The position numbers and the translations under genes were made by a program. Positions 14,948 through 22,896 of a stretch of DNA of 44,459 bases are shown piece by piece. Source of the DNA: Kiloniellales bacterium (lineage in GTDB: Bacteria > Pseudomonadota > Alphaproteobacteria > Kiloniellales > JAKSDN01); the NCBI GenBank assembly GCA_030064845.1, contig JASJEC010000022.1, positions 1 to 44,459 on the forward strand. Reading direction: 5' to 3'. Under the pieces are notes generated by a model. The model was not told the origin of the DNA and did not search any database. It saw only the letters and a list, made by a program, of their open reading frames with translations. The stretch's first letter is position 1, and each line of letters begins with the position of its first letter.

Positions 14948-15076
14948 CTAGCCAGACGCCCGGGCCGCGATGGCCGGGCCGGCGCGCGGCTCGATCTCCG
15001 CGTCATAGACCCGATAGACCGCCCCGACATGGAGGGCGGTGTTGTAGCCGTCGAGCCACTGCAAGCGATGGGTCAT
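14948..15076 (-). CDS. 42-residue hypothetical ORF coupled to the oxygenase gene
   Basis: This short frame reads MTHRLQWLDGYNTALHVGAV and on to ARASG, 42 residues. Its ATG overlaps the TGA of the oxygenase gene by four bases (ATGA), the usual sign of translational coupling. The stop lies 15 bases before the aldehyde dehydrogenase start. I recognise no family. The first half looks like folded protein (WLDGYNTALHVGAVYRVYDAEI); the end is alanine-rich. It may be a genuine small protein, or the N-terminal remnant of a longer gene lost from the operon. Confidence 0.5.
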   Translation of the reverse strand: MTHRLQWLDGYNTALHVGAVYRVYDAEIEPRAGPAIAARASG

Positions 15077-16101
15077 GGCCGGCCGTCCGGTTCGGTCGCA
15101 AGCCGGGGCCGGGGCACCAGCTGCTCATAGCCCTTCTGCTCGTGAAACCGTTCCTGCAAATGCCAGCCATAGGTGCCGGTCACGCTATCGGACGCGGCCG
15201 AACTCTCCCTGATCGGCGCGAGCTGGGCGCCCAGGCCCGGCTCGAGGAAGAAGCCGATCGATTGGCGGGGCGTGCCGCTGTCGACGACCCGGTGCGGCGT
15301 GGCGGGAACCCGCCCCTCGGTCATGATCTCCAGCACCGTGCCCAAATGCACCGAGAGGCAGTTCGCGATCGCCGGCACGTCGCGCCAAGTGCCGTCCGGC
15401 GCCTGCGCCTGCAGGCCCGGCTCGCGCTGCCATAGGATGGAAACCCCGGCCGCGTCGGTGTGCCGCCCGGTCGAGAGCGGCGGATCGTCGTCCTCGGCGA
15501 AGCGTGCGTCGGGCATCTCGTTGACGATGCGGCTGCCGCTCGGCCGAACGGGATAGTTGAGCAGGCGCAGGGTCGAGTTGCCCTCGCGAAAGCGCGCCTC
15601 GAGCTCCCGATCGGAAAAACCCGCGAAGCGGCCCGCCGACAGCATGACGGCCGTCGCCACGCCGTGCAGATGGTCATAGAAATCGCGCATCGCCTGCTGC
15701 CATCCGGGGCAGGGCTCCGGGTCCGGCCAAACATTCTCTTCGGAAAATACCGCCATGCCCTCGATCGCCGGGCCGCCGAATGGCTTCTCCGGCCCGATGT
15801 CGAAGATCTCGTTGTAGGCCCAGTCATCCGGCCCGAGCGACGCCGCGTAGCCGCGGTATACCGTCTTGCCCTCGGGAACGGTCGCCTTCGAGGCGACGGC
15901 GTGTTTGCCTGCCTCTGAGAGGTCGAAGAAGGACAGCATGGTCAGCGCGCGCTCGTCGACCTTATCCGCGTCGGGATAGTTCGAGATCACGAAGCCGCCG
16001 TGCTCCATGACGGCGCGGCCGATGCAGGCGTCCGTCGCCTGCCGTTCGGCCGGGCCGCCGGAAAACAGAGCCGCGATGTCGATGGTGACGAGATCGGCCA
16101 T
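15073..16101 (-). CDS. Isopenicillin N synthase-like Fe(II)/2-oxoglutarate dioxygenase
   Basis: This is a 342-residue non-haem iron enzyme of the isopenicillin-N-synthase-like fold. Iron ligands are His214 and Asp216 in TGRHTDAAGVSILWQ and His270 in VPATPHRVVD. The 2-oxoglutarate carboxylate binders are Arg279 and Ser281 (RQSIGFFLEP). The N-terminal DIOX_N-like region is visible in MEHGGFVISNYPDADKVDE. Members hydroxylate, desaturate or cyclise diverse small molecules. Nothing suggests beta-lactam synthesis here. It is nine bases downstream of the lactonase-like gene and overlaps the 42-aa ORF, so it belongs to a catabolic-looking operon. A role in opening or oxidising the pathway substrate is an inference. 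Confidence 0.92.
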   Translation of the reverse strand: MADLVTIDIAALFSGGPAERQATDACIGRAVMEHGGFVISNYPDADKVDERALTMLSFFDLSEAGKHAVASKATVPEGKTVYRGYAASLGPDDWAYNEIFDIGPEKPFGGPAIEGMAVFSEENVWPDPEPCPGWQQAMRDFYDHLHGVATAVMLSAGRFAGFSDRELEARFREGNSTLRLLNYPVRPSGSRIVNEMPDARFAEDDDPPLSTGRHTDAAGVSILWQREPGLQAQAPDGTWRDVPAIANCLSVHLGTVLEIMTEGRVPATPHRVVDSGTPRQSIGFFLEPGLGAQLAPIRESSAASDSVTGTYGWHLQERFHEQKGYEQLVPRPRLATEPDGRP

Positions 16102-16110
16102 GGCGTTCCC

Positions 16111-16938
16111 TCAGCGTTTGAAGACTTGGCGCAGGCTGCGCAGAGGAGCCTGGTCCAGGCGCAGCGCGTCCCGGCCCAGCGAGCTGTCGGCGGCGGGATA
16201 GAGCTGCCGCACCAGGGGGTCGTGGCCCGGGATCACATGGTCCTCGCTGTCGGCCAGGCGCTCCATGGCCTCGTAGCTCTCCATCAGGGCCGGCTTGGAC
16301 CAGCAGATCGAGAAGGGCACCCGCTTGAACCAGTGCTCGTAGTAGTGCGAGGCGTCGGACGCGAGCAGCACCACGCCGCGCCTGGTCGGCACCCGGAGTG
16401 CCTGCATGCCCATGGTGTGCCCGGGCAGGGCGTGGAGCGTCAGGCCCGGCGCGATCTCGCCGTCGCCGTCGTAGAAGGCGACGCGCTGCTCGAACAGGGT
16501 CTGGACCAGCTCGGCGATGTGGTCGGCGGTGTAGGCGTGGCGCTCGGCCTCGTCCAGCATCCAGGGGCCGGTGACGAAACGGGTCTCCGCCTCCTGCACG
16601 TGGAAGCGGGCCCGTGGGAAATCGCCCAGGCAGCCGGCGTGGTCGTAGTGCAGGTGGGTGATCACCACGTCCTCGACCTGGGCGGCGTCGACCCCCACGG
16701 CGGCCAAAGCCTCCCGAGGCGGGCGCAGCAGCGTGCGGTTCCGGCGCTTGTTTTCCGCGTGGCCGAAGCCGGTGTCGACCACGATGGTGCGCTTCTCGTT
16801 GCGCACCACCCAGACGAAGTAGTCGATCGGCATGGCCGTGTCGTGGTCGTCGACCGGCTCCAGGAAATTCTCCTGGCGCCTGCGGTCGTGCATCGCGTAG
16901 CGCAGCGCCAGAACTTCGTAGGTTTCGTCTGCGGTCAT
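16111..16938 (-). CDS. N-acyl-homoserine-lactonase-like metallo-beta-lactamase fold hydrolase
   Basis: This is a 275-residue hydrolase of the metallo-beta-lactamase fold. The dinuclear zinc motif is HLHYDH (residues 95-100) in VVITHLHYDHAGCLGDF. Further ligands are in LPGHTMGMQAL, LLASDASHYYEHWF and DHVIPGHDPLV. The YFVWVVRNEKRTIVVDTGF start and the two histidine-rich loops match the AiiA/AttM group, which opens homoserine lactones and gamma-butyrolactone. Whether it quenches quorum signals or opens a dietary lactone cannot be read from sequence. It is 18 bases after the HIBADH-type dehydrogenase and nine before the oxygenase, so it is a middle gene of the operon. A lactonase next to hydroxy-acid and aldehyde dehydrogenases resembles the blcABC arrangement. 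Confidence 0.88.
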   Translation of the reverse strand: MTADETYEVLALRYAMHDRRRQENFLEPVDDHDTAMPIDYFVWVVRNEKRTIVVDTGFGHAENKRRNRTLLRPPREALAAVGVDAAQVEDVVITHLHYDHAGCLGDFPRARFHVQEAETRFVTGPWMLDEAERHAYTADHIAELVQTLFEQRVAFYDGDGEIAPGLTLHALPGHTMGMQALRVPTRRGVVLLASDASHYYEHWFKRVPFSICWSKPALMESYEAMERLADSEDHVIPGHDPLVRQLYPAADSSLGRDALRLDQAPLRSLRQVFKR

Positions 16939-16956
16939 GCTTGCTGCCTCAGCGCT

Positions 16957-17862
16957 TTATTCGAGCCTCTGTCCCGGCAGCTTCGTCTCGATCCACCGAG
17001 CCAGTTCGGTATGGTCCGCCCCCTCGCCGAGGGCCTCCAGCGCCTCGGCCCAGGCGGAGACCGTAGCGGCGCTCAGGAGGGTCGGCGTTCCCAGGTCCCT
17101 GGCGAGCGCGAGCGCGGTCCCGATGTCCTTGACCATCAGGTCCATGGCGAAGCCGGCGTCGAAGCGCCCGGACAGGATGTATTGCTTGATCTTGTTTTCC
17201 GTCGAGTTGTTTCGGCCGGTCGAGAGGTTCAGCGTGTCGACCACGGTCTCGGGCTCCAGGCCGAACTGCCGGCCCGCCGCCAGCACCTCGAGCGCGATCA
17301 GGAAGCCGCCGGCCGAGCAGAGGTTGTTGAGCGCCTTCATGGCCTGTCCGGAACCGAGCCGGCCGAGGTGGAGAATGTTCTCGCCCATGGCGGCGAGCAC
17401 CGGCCGCGCCTCCTCGAGGTCTTCCGCGGCGCCGCCGCACATGATCGTCAGGCTGCCCTGGCGCGCCTTGGGCACGCCGCCCGAGACCGGCGCGTCGAGC
17501 ATGCGGCAGTCGAGCGCCTTCAGTTCCTCGCCCAGTTGCGCCGTGCCGCGCGGGTCCGAGGACGACATGTCGATCAGCAGGGCGTTGAACCACAGGCCTT
17601 GGTGCAGCCCGGCCTCGCCGAGCACGGCCTCCCTGACCACCTCGCCGTTCGGCAGGCAGGTGATGACGATGTCCGCAGCCGCGGCGAGAGAAGGCAGATC
17701 GTCGGCGGCCGCGGCCGTGTGATCGGCGAGGAAGGCCGCCGTCGCCGCTTCGGAGATGTCGAAGACGTTGAGCGGAAACCCCGCTTCGGCGAGCCGCGCC
17801 GCCAAGGCGCCGCCCATCTTCCCGAGGCCGACGAAACCGAGCGCGGGCTTCTGATCCGTCAT
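16957..17862 (-). CDS. HIBADH-family NAD(P)-dependent beta-hydroxyacid dehydrogenase
   Basis: This is a 301-residue enzyme of the 3-hydroxyisobutyrate/tartronate-semialdehyde/6-phosphogluconate dehydrogenase group. It has the Rossmann start GFVGLGKMGGALAARLAEAG, the substrate motif LDAPVSGGVPKARQG and the catalytic Lys176 in GSGQAMKALNN. It should interconvert a hydroxy acid and its semialdehyde; the exact acid is unknown. The ATG at 17862 has GAGGGA six bases upstream; a longer open frame into the divergent promoter region is not used. It is the first gene of the five-gene leftward operon ending with the aldehyde dehydrogenase, and is divergent from the alkyl sulfatase across 190 bp. Confidence 0.92.
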   Translation of the reverse strand: MTDQKPALGFVGLGKMGGALAARLAEAGFPLNVFDISEAATAAFLADHTAAAADDLPSLAAAADIVITCLPNGEVVREAVLGEAGLHQGLWFNALLIDMSSSDPRGTAQLGEELKALDCRMLDAPVSGGVPKARQGSLTIMCGGAAEDLEEARPVLAAMGENILHLGRLGSGQAMKALNNLCSAGGFLIALEVLAAGRQFGLEPETVVDTLNLSTGRNNSTENKIKQYILSGRFDAGFAMDLMVKDIGTALALARDLGTPTLLSAATVSAWAEALEALGEGADHTELARWIETKLPGQRLE

Positions 17863-18052
17863 GGATTCCCTCAGTCCCCGTCTTGACGACACCGGTCGAT
17901 CGATACCAGGCGAGCATAGCCCGGGTCCGACAAGGGAGCAAAAGGCTCGGGCGCTAGACCTGACAATACATGCCATATCTCATTGCATCGTCTTGCTTAT
18001 TGAGGCGACACTGTTCGTGTGGGGAGACATCACAGTCAGAAAGGGAGCGAAA

Positions 18053-20179
18053 ATGCTCGACCGTTCAGACGGTGCGCATGCCCGTGCGCTTGGCGCGTTC
18101 TTCGTAATCACACTGGCGCTGGCGGCGTCTCTGCCAGGATTGGCGGAAGCCGCGGGTCCGGGGGCGAGCACCCTGCCCTACGCGGAATCCCCCGATGAGC
18201 ACTTCCATCCGCTGGGCAAGCCGCCGTCCGAACACACCCTAAAGGTGATCCGCGAGGCCCGCGAGACATTGCCCTTCGCCGACAAGCGGGACTTCGAGGA
18301 GGCGAAGAAGGGCTTCATCGCCCCGCTCAAGTCCAAGATCATCAAGAGCGACGCCGGGCCCACCGCCTGGGATATCCAGCGCTACCAGTTCCTGGCCGAA
18401 GGCCGAGACTTCGACAGCATCCATCCCTCGCTGCAGCGGCAGTCAGAGCTTAACCAGATCACCGGCCTCTACGAGGTGATCCCGGGGATCTACCAGGTCC
18501 GCGGCCTCGATCTGGCGAACATCACCTTCGTGCGCGGAGAGACCGGCTGGATCGTGTTCGACCCCCTGACGGCGCGCGAGACGGCGCGGGCCGGTCTGGA
18601 ACTGATCAACGCCGAGATCGAGAACCTGCCGGTCTCCGCGGTCATCATTTCGCACTCCCACGCCGATCACTTCGGCGGCGTACGCGGCGTGGTCGATCGG
18701 GATCGCCTCGCCGCCGGCAAGACCGAGATCATCGTCCCGCGGGACTTCATGCTGCACACGGTCTCGGAGAACATCTACGCCGGCAACGCCATGAACCGGC
18801 GCCTGTTCTTCCAGTACGGCGTGCTGCTGCCGGCCAGCCCCTTCGGCCACGCCGGGCAGGGCCTCGCCCAGAACGTCGCGGCCGGCACGATCGGGTTGCT
18901 CCCGCCGACCCGCGTCGTCGAGGAGCCGATCGAGGAGTTCGAGGTCGATGGCATCAAGATGATCTTCCAGAACACGCCGGACACAGAGGCGCCGTCCGAG
19001 ATGAACACCTACCTGCCGGACCGGAAGGCCCTGTGGATGGCGGAGAACGTGACCAGCACGATCCACAACATCTACACCTTGCGCGGCGCCCTGGTGCGCG
19101 ACGCCCTGGTCTGGTCCAAGTACATCAGCCGCGCGCTCTTCCTGTTCGGCCAAGAGGCCGAGGTCATGTTCGCCTCGCACCACTGGCCGCGCTGGGGCAA
19201 CGAGCGGGTCCAGGAGGTGCTGAAGGACCAGCGCGACCAGTACGCGCACCTGAACAATCAGGTGCTGCACTACGCCAACCAGGGCGTGACCATCAACCAG
19301 ATCCACAACGTCTACGAGCCGCCGAAGAGCCTGCAGGACGGCTGGACGACCCGCTTCTATCACGGGTCGGCCGAGCACAACAGCCGCGCCGTGATCCAGC
19401 GTCTGCTCGGATTCTGGGACGCCAATCCGGCCACGCTGATGCCCTTGTCCCCAGAGGACTCGGCGCCGCTCTATGTCGAGATGATGGGTGGCGCCGAGAA
19501 GATCATGGCGCGCGGCCGTGAACTCCACGACGAGGGCAAGTATCTCCTCGCCCAGGAGATCCTGAACAAGCTGGCCTGGGCCGAGCCCGACAACCAGGAC
19601 GCCAAGAACCTCCTGGCCGACGTCTTCGAGCAGATCGGCTACCAGCAGGAGAACCCGGGGCTGCGCAACAGCTTCCTGGCCGGGGCCTTCGAGCTGAGGT
19701 CGGGCATTCCGGCCGGGGCCTCGCCCAAGACCTCCGGTCCGGACATGATCGGCGCCATGTCGACGGAGCTCTTCCTCGACTTCATCGCCATCCGCATGGA
19801 CGGCAAGAAGGCGGCCGGCCTCGACCTCGAGATCAACCTGATCACGCCGGACAACGGCGAGAAGTTCGCGATCGCGGTGAGCAACGAGACCATGACCAAC
19901 GTCGAGGGCTTCCTGCACGAGAAGCCGGATCTCGCGCTTACAATCAATCGCTCCGACCTCGAAGACATCATGATCGGCAAGAAGACCTTCATCGCGTCGA
20001 TCGAGGACGGCACGGCGAAGGCCGAGGGCGACGTGGAAGCGATCAACCAGATCGCCTCGACGCTCACGACCTTCGAGATCGGCTTCGAGGTCTTCCCGGG
20101 AACCGCGCGCACCAAGGTCGCCCGCGACCTCAACCCCTACGAGGTGCCCGACGAAGTCATCATCATCCATGAGGAGTAA
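18053..20179 (+). CDS. Exported alkyl sulfatase (SdsA1/BDS1-type)
   Basis: This is a 708-residue exported enzyme that should cleave primary alkyl sulfates such as SDS to alcohol and sulfate. A signal peptide (ALGAFFVITLALAASLPGLA) is followed by the metallo-beta-lactamase domain with the zinc motif His201-Ser-His-Ala-Asp-His (VIISHSHADHFGG). A dimerisation region with MFASHHWPRWGNERV follows, and a C-terminal SCP2-like domain (FIAIRMDGKKAAGLDLEINL) binds the alkyl chain. This domain order and length match SdsA1. The ATG at 18053 has AAAGGGAGCG upstream and gives the signal peptide; the frame is open to 17861 but that extension is not supported. A FadL-like porin follows by 33 bases, suggesting hydrolysis outside the cytoplasm coupled to uptake. 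Confidence 0.95.
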   Translation: MLDRSDGAHARALGAFFVITLALAASLPGLAEAAGPGASTLPYAESPDEHFHPLGKPPSEHTLKVIREARETLPFADKRDFEEAKKGFIAPLKSKIIKSDAGPTAWDIQRYQFLAEGRDFDSIHPSLQRQSELNQITGLYEVIPGIYQVRGLDLANITFVRGETGWIVFDPLTARETARAGLELINAEIENLPVSAVIISHSHADHFGGVRGVVDRDRLAAGKTEIIVPRDFMLHTVSENIYAGNAMNRRLFFQYGVLLPASPFGHAGQGLAQNVAAGTIGLLPPTRVVEEPIEEFEVDGIKMIFQNTPDTEAPSEMNTYLPDRKALWMAENVTSTIHNIYTLRGALVRDALVWSKYISRALFLFGQEAEVMFASHHWPRWGNERVQEVLKDQRDQYAHLNNQVLHYANQGVTINQIHNVYEPPKSLQDGWTTRFYHGSAEHNSRAVIQRLLGFWDANPATLMPLSPEDSAPLYVEMMGGAEKIMARGRELHDEGKYLLAQEILNKLAWAEPDNQDAKNLLADVFEQIGYQQENPGLRNSFLAGAFELRSGIPAGASPKTSGPDMIGAMSTELFLDFIAIRMDGKKAAGLDLEINLITPDNGEKFAIAVSNETMTNVEGFLHEKPDLALTINRSDLEDIMIGKKTFIASIEDGTAKAEGDVEAINQIASTLTTFEIGFEVFPGTARTKVARDLNPYEVPDEVIIIHEE

Positions 20180-20212
20180 ACGCGCATTTTCGTGCCGCGC
20201 CTAAGACGAGCG

Positions 20213-21514
20213 ATGAGCAGGAACAGGCCGTTCAAGCCGCTCGCTAGCCCGTCCCTGCTCGCCGCCCTGGCGGCCTGGATCGGTCTCTGCGCCGCGGCGA
20301 CCGGTACCCGCGCCGGCGGGTTGTGGATGTTCGAGGATGCCGGCCCGACGGTCGGCACGGCGAGCGCCGGCCGGGCGGCGATTGCCGAGGACGCGACCAC
20401 GGCCCGGGGCAACCCCGCAGGCATGACGCGCCTGACCGGCAACAACTTCGTGGTCGGCGCGCAGCCGATCGTCTACACCGCCAAGTTCGACCGCGACGAG
20501 CCCGGCACCTTCGGCGGCGGCAACGGCGGCGAGGCGGGCGGCGTCTATCCGAGTCTCGGTCTCTACTATGTCCGGGAGCTTACCGAAAACTGGAGCGTCG
20601 GCTTGGCGGTCGGCTCAGCGCTCGGCCTCGGCGTGGACTACGACGACGACTGGGCCGGGCGCTACTATGTCCAGGAGTCCGAGTTCGCGACAGTCGGCGC
20701 CCTGCCCACCGTCGCCTTCCAGGTCACAGACTGGCTTTCCATCGGCGGCGGCGTCGGTTTGAACTACGGGACCCTTGACCAGAGAGCCGCGATCAACAAC
20801 AGCCTGACCGACCCCGGCTTCGCGGACGGCCGTATCAAGCTCGACGCGGACAGCTGGGCGCCCTTCGGCAATGCCGGATTCCTGCTCGAGCCGGAACCCG
20901 GGACCCGCATCGGCGTCACCTACACCAGCAAGGTCGAGCACGAGTTCGACGATTCCTTGAGCATCAACGGCCTGGGGCCCAACCTGGCCGCCGCCCTGGG
21001 ACCCGCCGCGAACGCGAGGGCGGATCTCGACGTCAACCTGCCCCAGCAGGTCATGTTCAGCGCCTATCATGAAGTCACCCCGGACCTGGCCCTGATGGGC
21101 AACGTGGCCTGGCAGGACTGGAGCGATTTCGGCGAGACCAACGTCACGATCTCCTCGGTCACGACCAGAGACGTGACGCTCGACCGGAACTTCATCGACA
21201 CCTGGCACTTCGCCGTCGGCGCCAAGTATCAGGCTACGCCGCAATGGAAGCTCTCCACCGGTGTCGCCTTCGACACCTCGCCGGTGAGGAACGAGGACCG
21301 CACCCCCGACGCGCCCCTGGACCGGCAGATCCGCCTCTCCGGCGGCGTGGAGTACGGGCTGTCCGATACCATGGACCTGGGCCTAGCCTACACCTACCTG
21401 AACGGCGGCGACGCGGATATCCGCCAGTCCGGGGCCCTCAGAGGCGACCTGGTCGGCAATTACGAGCGCAACGACATCCATTTCATCGCCGCCTACTTCA
21501 ATCTGCGCTGGTAG
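20213..21514 (+). CDS. OmpP1/FadL/TodX family outer membrane transporter
   Basis: This is a 433-residue outer-membrane beta-barrel. A signal peptide (SLLAALAAWIGLCAAATG) is followed by GLWMFEDAGPTVGTASAGRA and the FadL hatch-type sequence EDATTARGNPAGMTRLTG. Alternating hydrophobic strands follow, ending in the aromatic C-terminus FIAAYFNLRW, typical of Bam-inserted barrels. The family carries long-chain fatty acids and other hydrophobic compounds by lateral diffusion. Starting 33 bases after the alkyl sulfatase, it probably takes up the alkyl sulfate or the liberated alcohol. The ATG at 20213 is chosen; a GTG at 20192 in frame would add seven residues. No strong ribosome-binding site precedes either, so translation may be coupled. 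Confidence 0.93.
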   Translation: MSRNRPFKPLASPSLLAALAAWIGLCAAATGTRAGGLWMFEDAGPTVGTASAGRAAIAEDATTARGNPAGMTRLTGNNFVVGAQPIVYTAKFDRDEPGTFGGGNGGEAGGVYPSLGLYYVRELTENWSVGLAVGSALGLGVDYDDDWAGRYYVQESEFATVGALPTVAFQVTDWLSIGGGVGLNYGTLDQRAAINNSLTDPGFADGRIKLDADSWAPFGNAGFLLEPEPGTRIGVTYTSKVEHEFDDSLSINGLGPNLAAALGPAANARADLDVNLPQQVMFSAYHEVTPDLALMGNVAWQDWSDFGETNVTISSVTTRDVTLDRNFIDTWHFAVGAKYQATPQWKLSTGVAFDTSPVRNEDRTPDAPLDRQIRLSGGVEYGLSDTMDLGLAYTYLNGGDADIRQSGALRGDLVGNYERNDIHFIAAYFNLRW

Positions 21515-21599
21515 CGGAGCCAGCTCGCATGATCCGCGGGCAAGGCCGGCCCCACCCGACGGGCTTGCGGAGAAAAGTCAAGCGTTCTAGGCTCTTGCC

Positions 21600-22139
21600 A
21601 TGCACTGCTTGGCCAGAGCCTTGATCTTGGGGAGCCTGCTCGCCCTGGCCGCCTGCGCCGCGCCGCCGACGCCCTACCAGCCTGCCGTGAGCGAGGCGAG
21701 CTACGGCTACAGCAGCGCGCCGATCGACCCGACCACCTGGCGAATCAGCTTCAAGGGAAACGCCGCCACCGACCGGACGCGGGTCGAGGACTACGTGCTC
21801 TACCGCTCCGCCGAGCTGGCGCTGGAGCAGGGTGCCCAGGGTTTCGTGGTGCTGATGGACGACATCGAGAAGGACGTCGCCTTCTATGGCACCGGCTACC
21901 CCTACAGCGGTTACGGCTATGTCTTCTACCGCGGCTTCAGCAACGGCCGCCGCAACGGCTACCGGTCGCGCGGCTTCTACGACGGCGGGCCCAGCCACGC
22001 GGTCAACCGCTATACCGGCCTGATCACCATCCGGCTCTATCGTAGGGAGGCCCCGGAGGGCATTGGGCCGGCTTTCGACGCCCGCGAGCTGGTCAGCACC
22101 CTGGGGCCGCGGATCACCCGCCCAGAGGATCTGGGCTAG
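21600..22139 (+). CDS. CC0125/CC1285 family lipoprotein
   Basis: This is a 179-residue predicted lipoprotein with lipobox LALAAC, modified Cys19. The mature start is typical of the family: YQPAVSEASYGYSSAPIDPT, then WRISFKGNAATDRTRVEDYV and YRSAELALEQGAQGFVVL. A central glycine/tyrosine-rich loop (YGTGYPYSGYGYVFYRGF) is followed by TGLITIRLYR. The family is widespread in Alphaproteobacteria and has no known function; envelope location follows from the lipobox. It starts 85 bases after the FadL gene on the same strand. A shared transcript is possible but not shown. Confidence 0.88.
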   Translation: MHCLARALILGSLLALAACAAPPTPYQPAVSEASYGYSSAPIDPTTWRISFKGNAATDRTRVEDYVLYRSAELALEQGAQGFVVLMDDIEKDVAFYGTGYPYSGYGYVFYRGFSNGRRNGYRSRGFYDGGPSHAVNRYTGLITIRLYRREAPEGIGPAFDARELVSTLGPRITRPEDLG

Positions 22140-22182
22140 GGTGGATCTGCATTAGCAAGCTGCTGAAGAAGTGTGTCGCCTG

Positions 22183-22299
22183 CACCGTCACCCTTCGACA
22201 GGCTCAGGGTGAGGGCGATATGTTTCAGGCACTTACCCTCATCCGCGCGAAGCGCCGGGCTGCGCCCCTTGTCGAAGGATGACGGGTGATCAAGGGCTC
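22183..22299. repeat. TTCGACAAGCTCAGG-type palindromic repeat, copy 3 (interrupted right arm)
   Basis: This is nearly identical to copy 2 at 13322: left arm ACCCTTCGACAGGCTCAGGG, loop with GATATGTTTC, and a right arm broken by the same GC-rich block before CTTGTCGAAGGATGACGG. It fills much of the 306-bp gap 22140-22446 between the lipoprotein and the convergent bactofilin. I see no gene in that gap. Confidence 0.82.
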
Positions 22300-22399
22300 C
22301 AGGCTTTCTCGGCAGCCTGCAAAAACGAACGCAGACCCGGGCCGAAACGGCCCCCCGTCAGGGTAAGCGAGAACTTCGAGAATGCGTGAAGGAGGTCCC

Positions 22400-22425
22400 G
22401 CGCGGCGCCCATGTCGGCGCCGCGC
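22400..22425 (-). terminator. GC-rich hairpin downstream of the bactofilin gene
   Basis: GCGCGGCGCC (22400-22409) and GGCGCCGCGC (22416-22425) form a perfect 10-bp stem with the 6-base loop CATGTC, starting 21 bases beyond the bactofilin stop. Only a pyrimidine-rich CTCCTTC, not a T run, follows on the gene strand. It is therefore a likely but non-classical terminator. Confidence 0.45.
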
Positions 22426-22446
22426 CCGGAGACTTGGGACCCGCCG

Positions 22447-22896
22447 TCAGCTGGCGGCCTGCGCCGCCTTCAGGTCGGTGACCTTGGAGTCGTCGTCGCT
22501 TTCCTTGGCCGCGGGGCTCTCGAGGCGCGCGAGGCGGCCCTCGATCGTCGCGCCGGCCTCGACTTCCAGGCTCTCGTGGTAGATGTCGCCCTTCACCTTG
22601 GCATTGCGCGTCAGAGAAACCTTCTTGGCGCGAACCTCGCCGTCGAAGGACCCCGAAATGCGGACAGTCTCGGCCTCGACGGAGCTGATGACCGGCGCGT
22701 CGCCCAAGGTCAGGGTCCGGCACTTGATCGACCCCTCGACCGTGCCGTGCACAGTGATGTCGCCCGAGCTCTCGATGTCGCCGGTGATCTTGAGATCGGT
22801 GCCGATGATCGAATGCTGGGGACGCTTGTTGGTCGAAGTGCTGGCGGCCGGCTGCCCGCCCTGTGACGTCTCGCCTGTGCGGTTGCTCTGGAACAT
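22447..22896 (-). CDS. Bactofilin (polymer-forming cytoskeletal protein)
   Basis: This is a 149-residue bactofilin. These proteins polymerise without nucleotide into membrane-associated filaments and place cell-wall or stalk enzymes. The core (about 28-118) is a right-handed beta-helix with short repeating units: SIIGTDLKITGDIESSGDIT, VHGTVEGSIKC, RISGSFDGEVRAKKVSL, VKGDIYHESLEVEAGATIEG. Both ends are disordered (Ser/Thr/Gln-rich N-terminus, acid/alanine-rich C-terminus), as is usual. The ATG at 22896 has AGGAGA eight bases upstream; a longer open frame upstream is not credible. A CtrA-like site lies 175 bases upstream. The gene is alone; no M23 peptidase partner is adjacent. Confidence 0.95.
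   Translation of the reverse strand: MFQSNRTGETSQGGQPAASTSTNKRPQHSIIGTDLKITGDIESSGDITVHGTVEGSIKCRTLTLGDAPVISSVEAETVRISGSFDGEVRAKKVSLTRNAKVKGDIYHESLEVEAGATIEGRLARLESPAAKESDDDSKVTDLKAAQAAS

Noticed and set aside
17861-18052. N-terminal extension of the alkyl sulfatase
   Set aside because: It would place about 64 residues before a good signal peptide and ignore the strong ribosome-binding site before the ATG at 18053.
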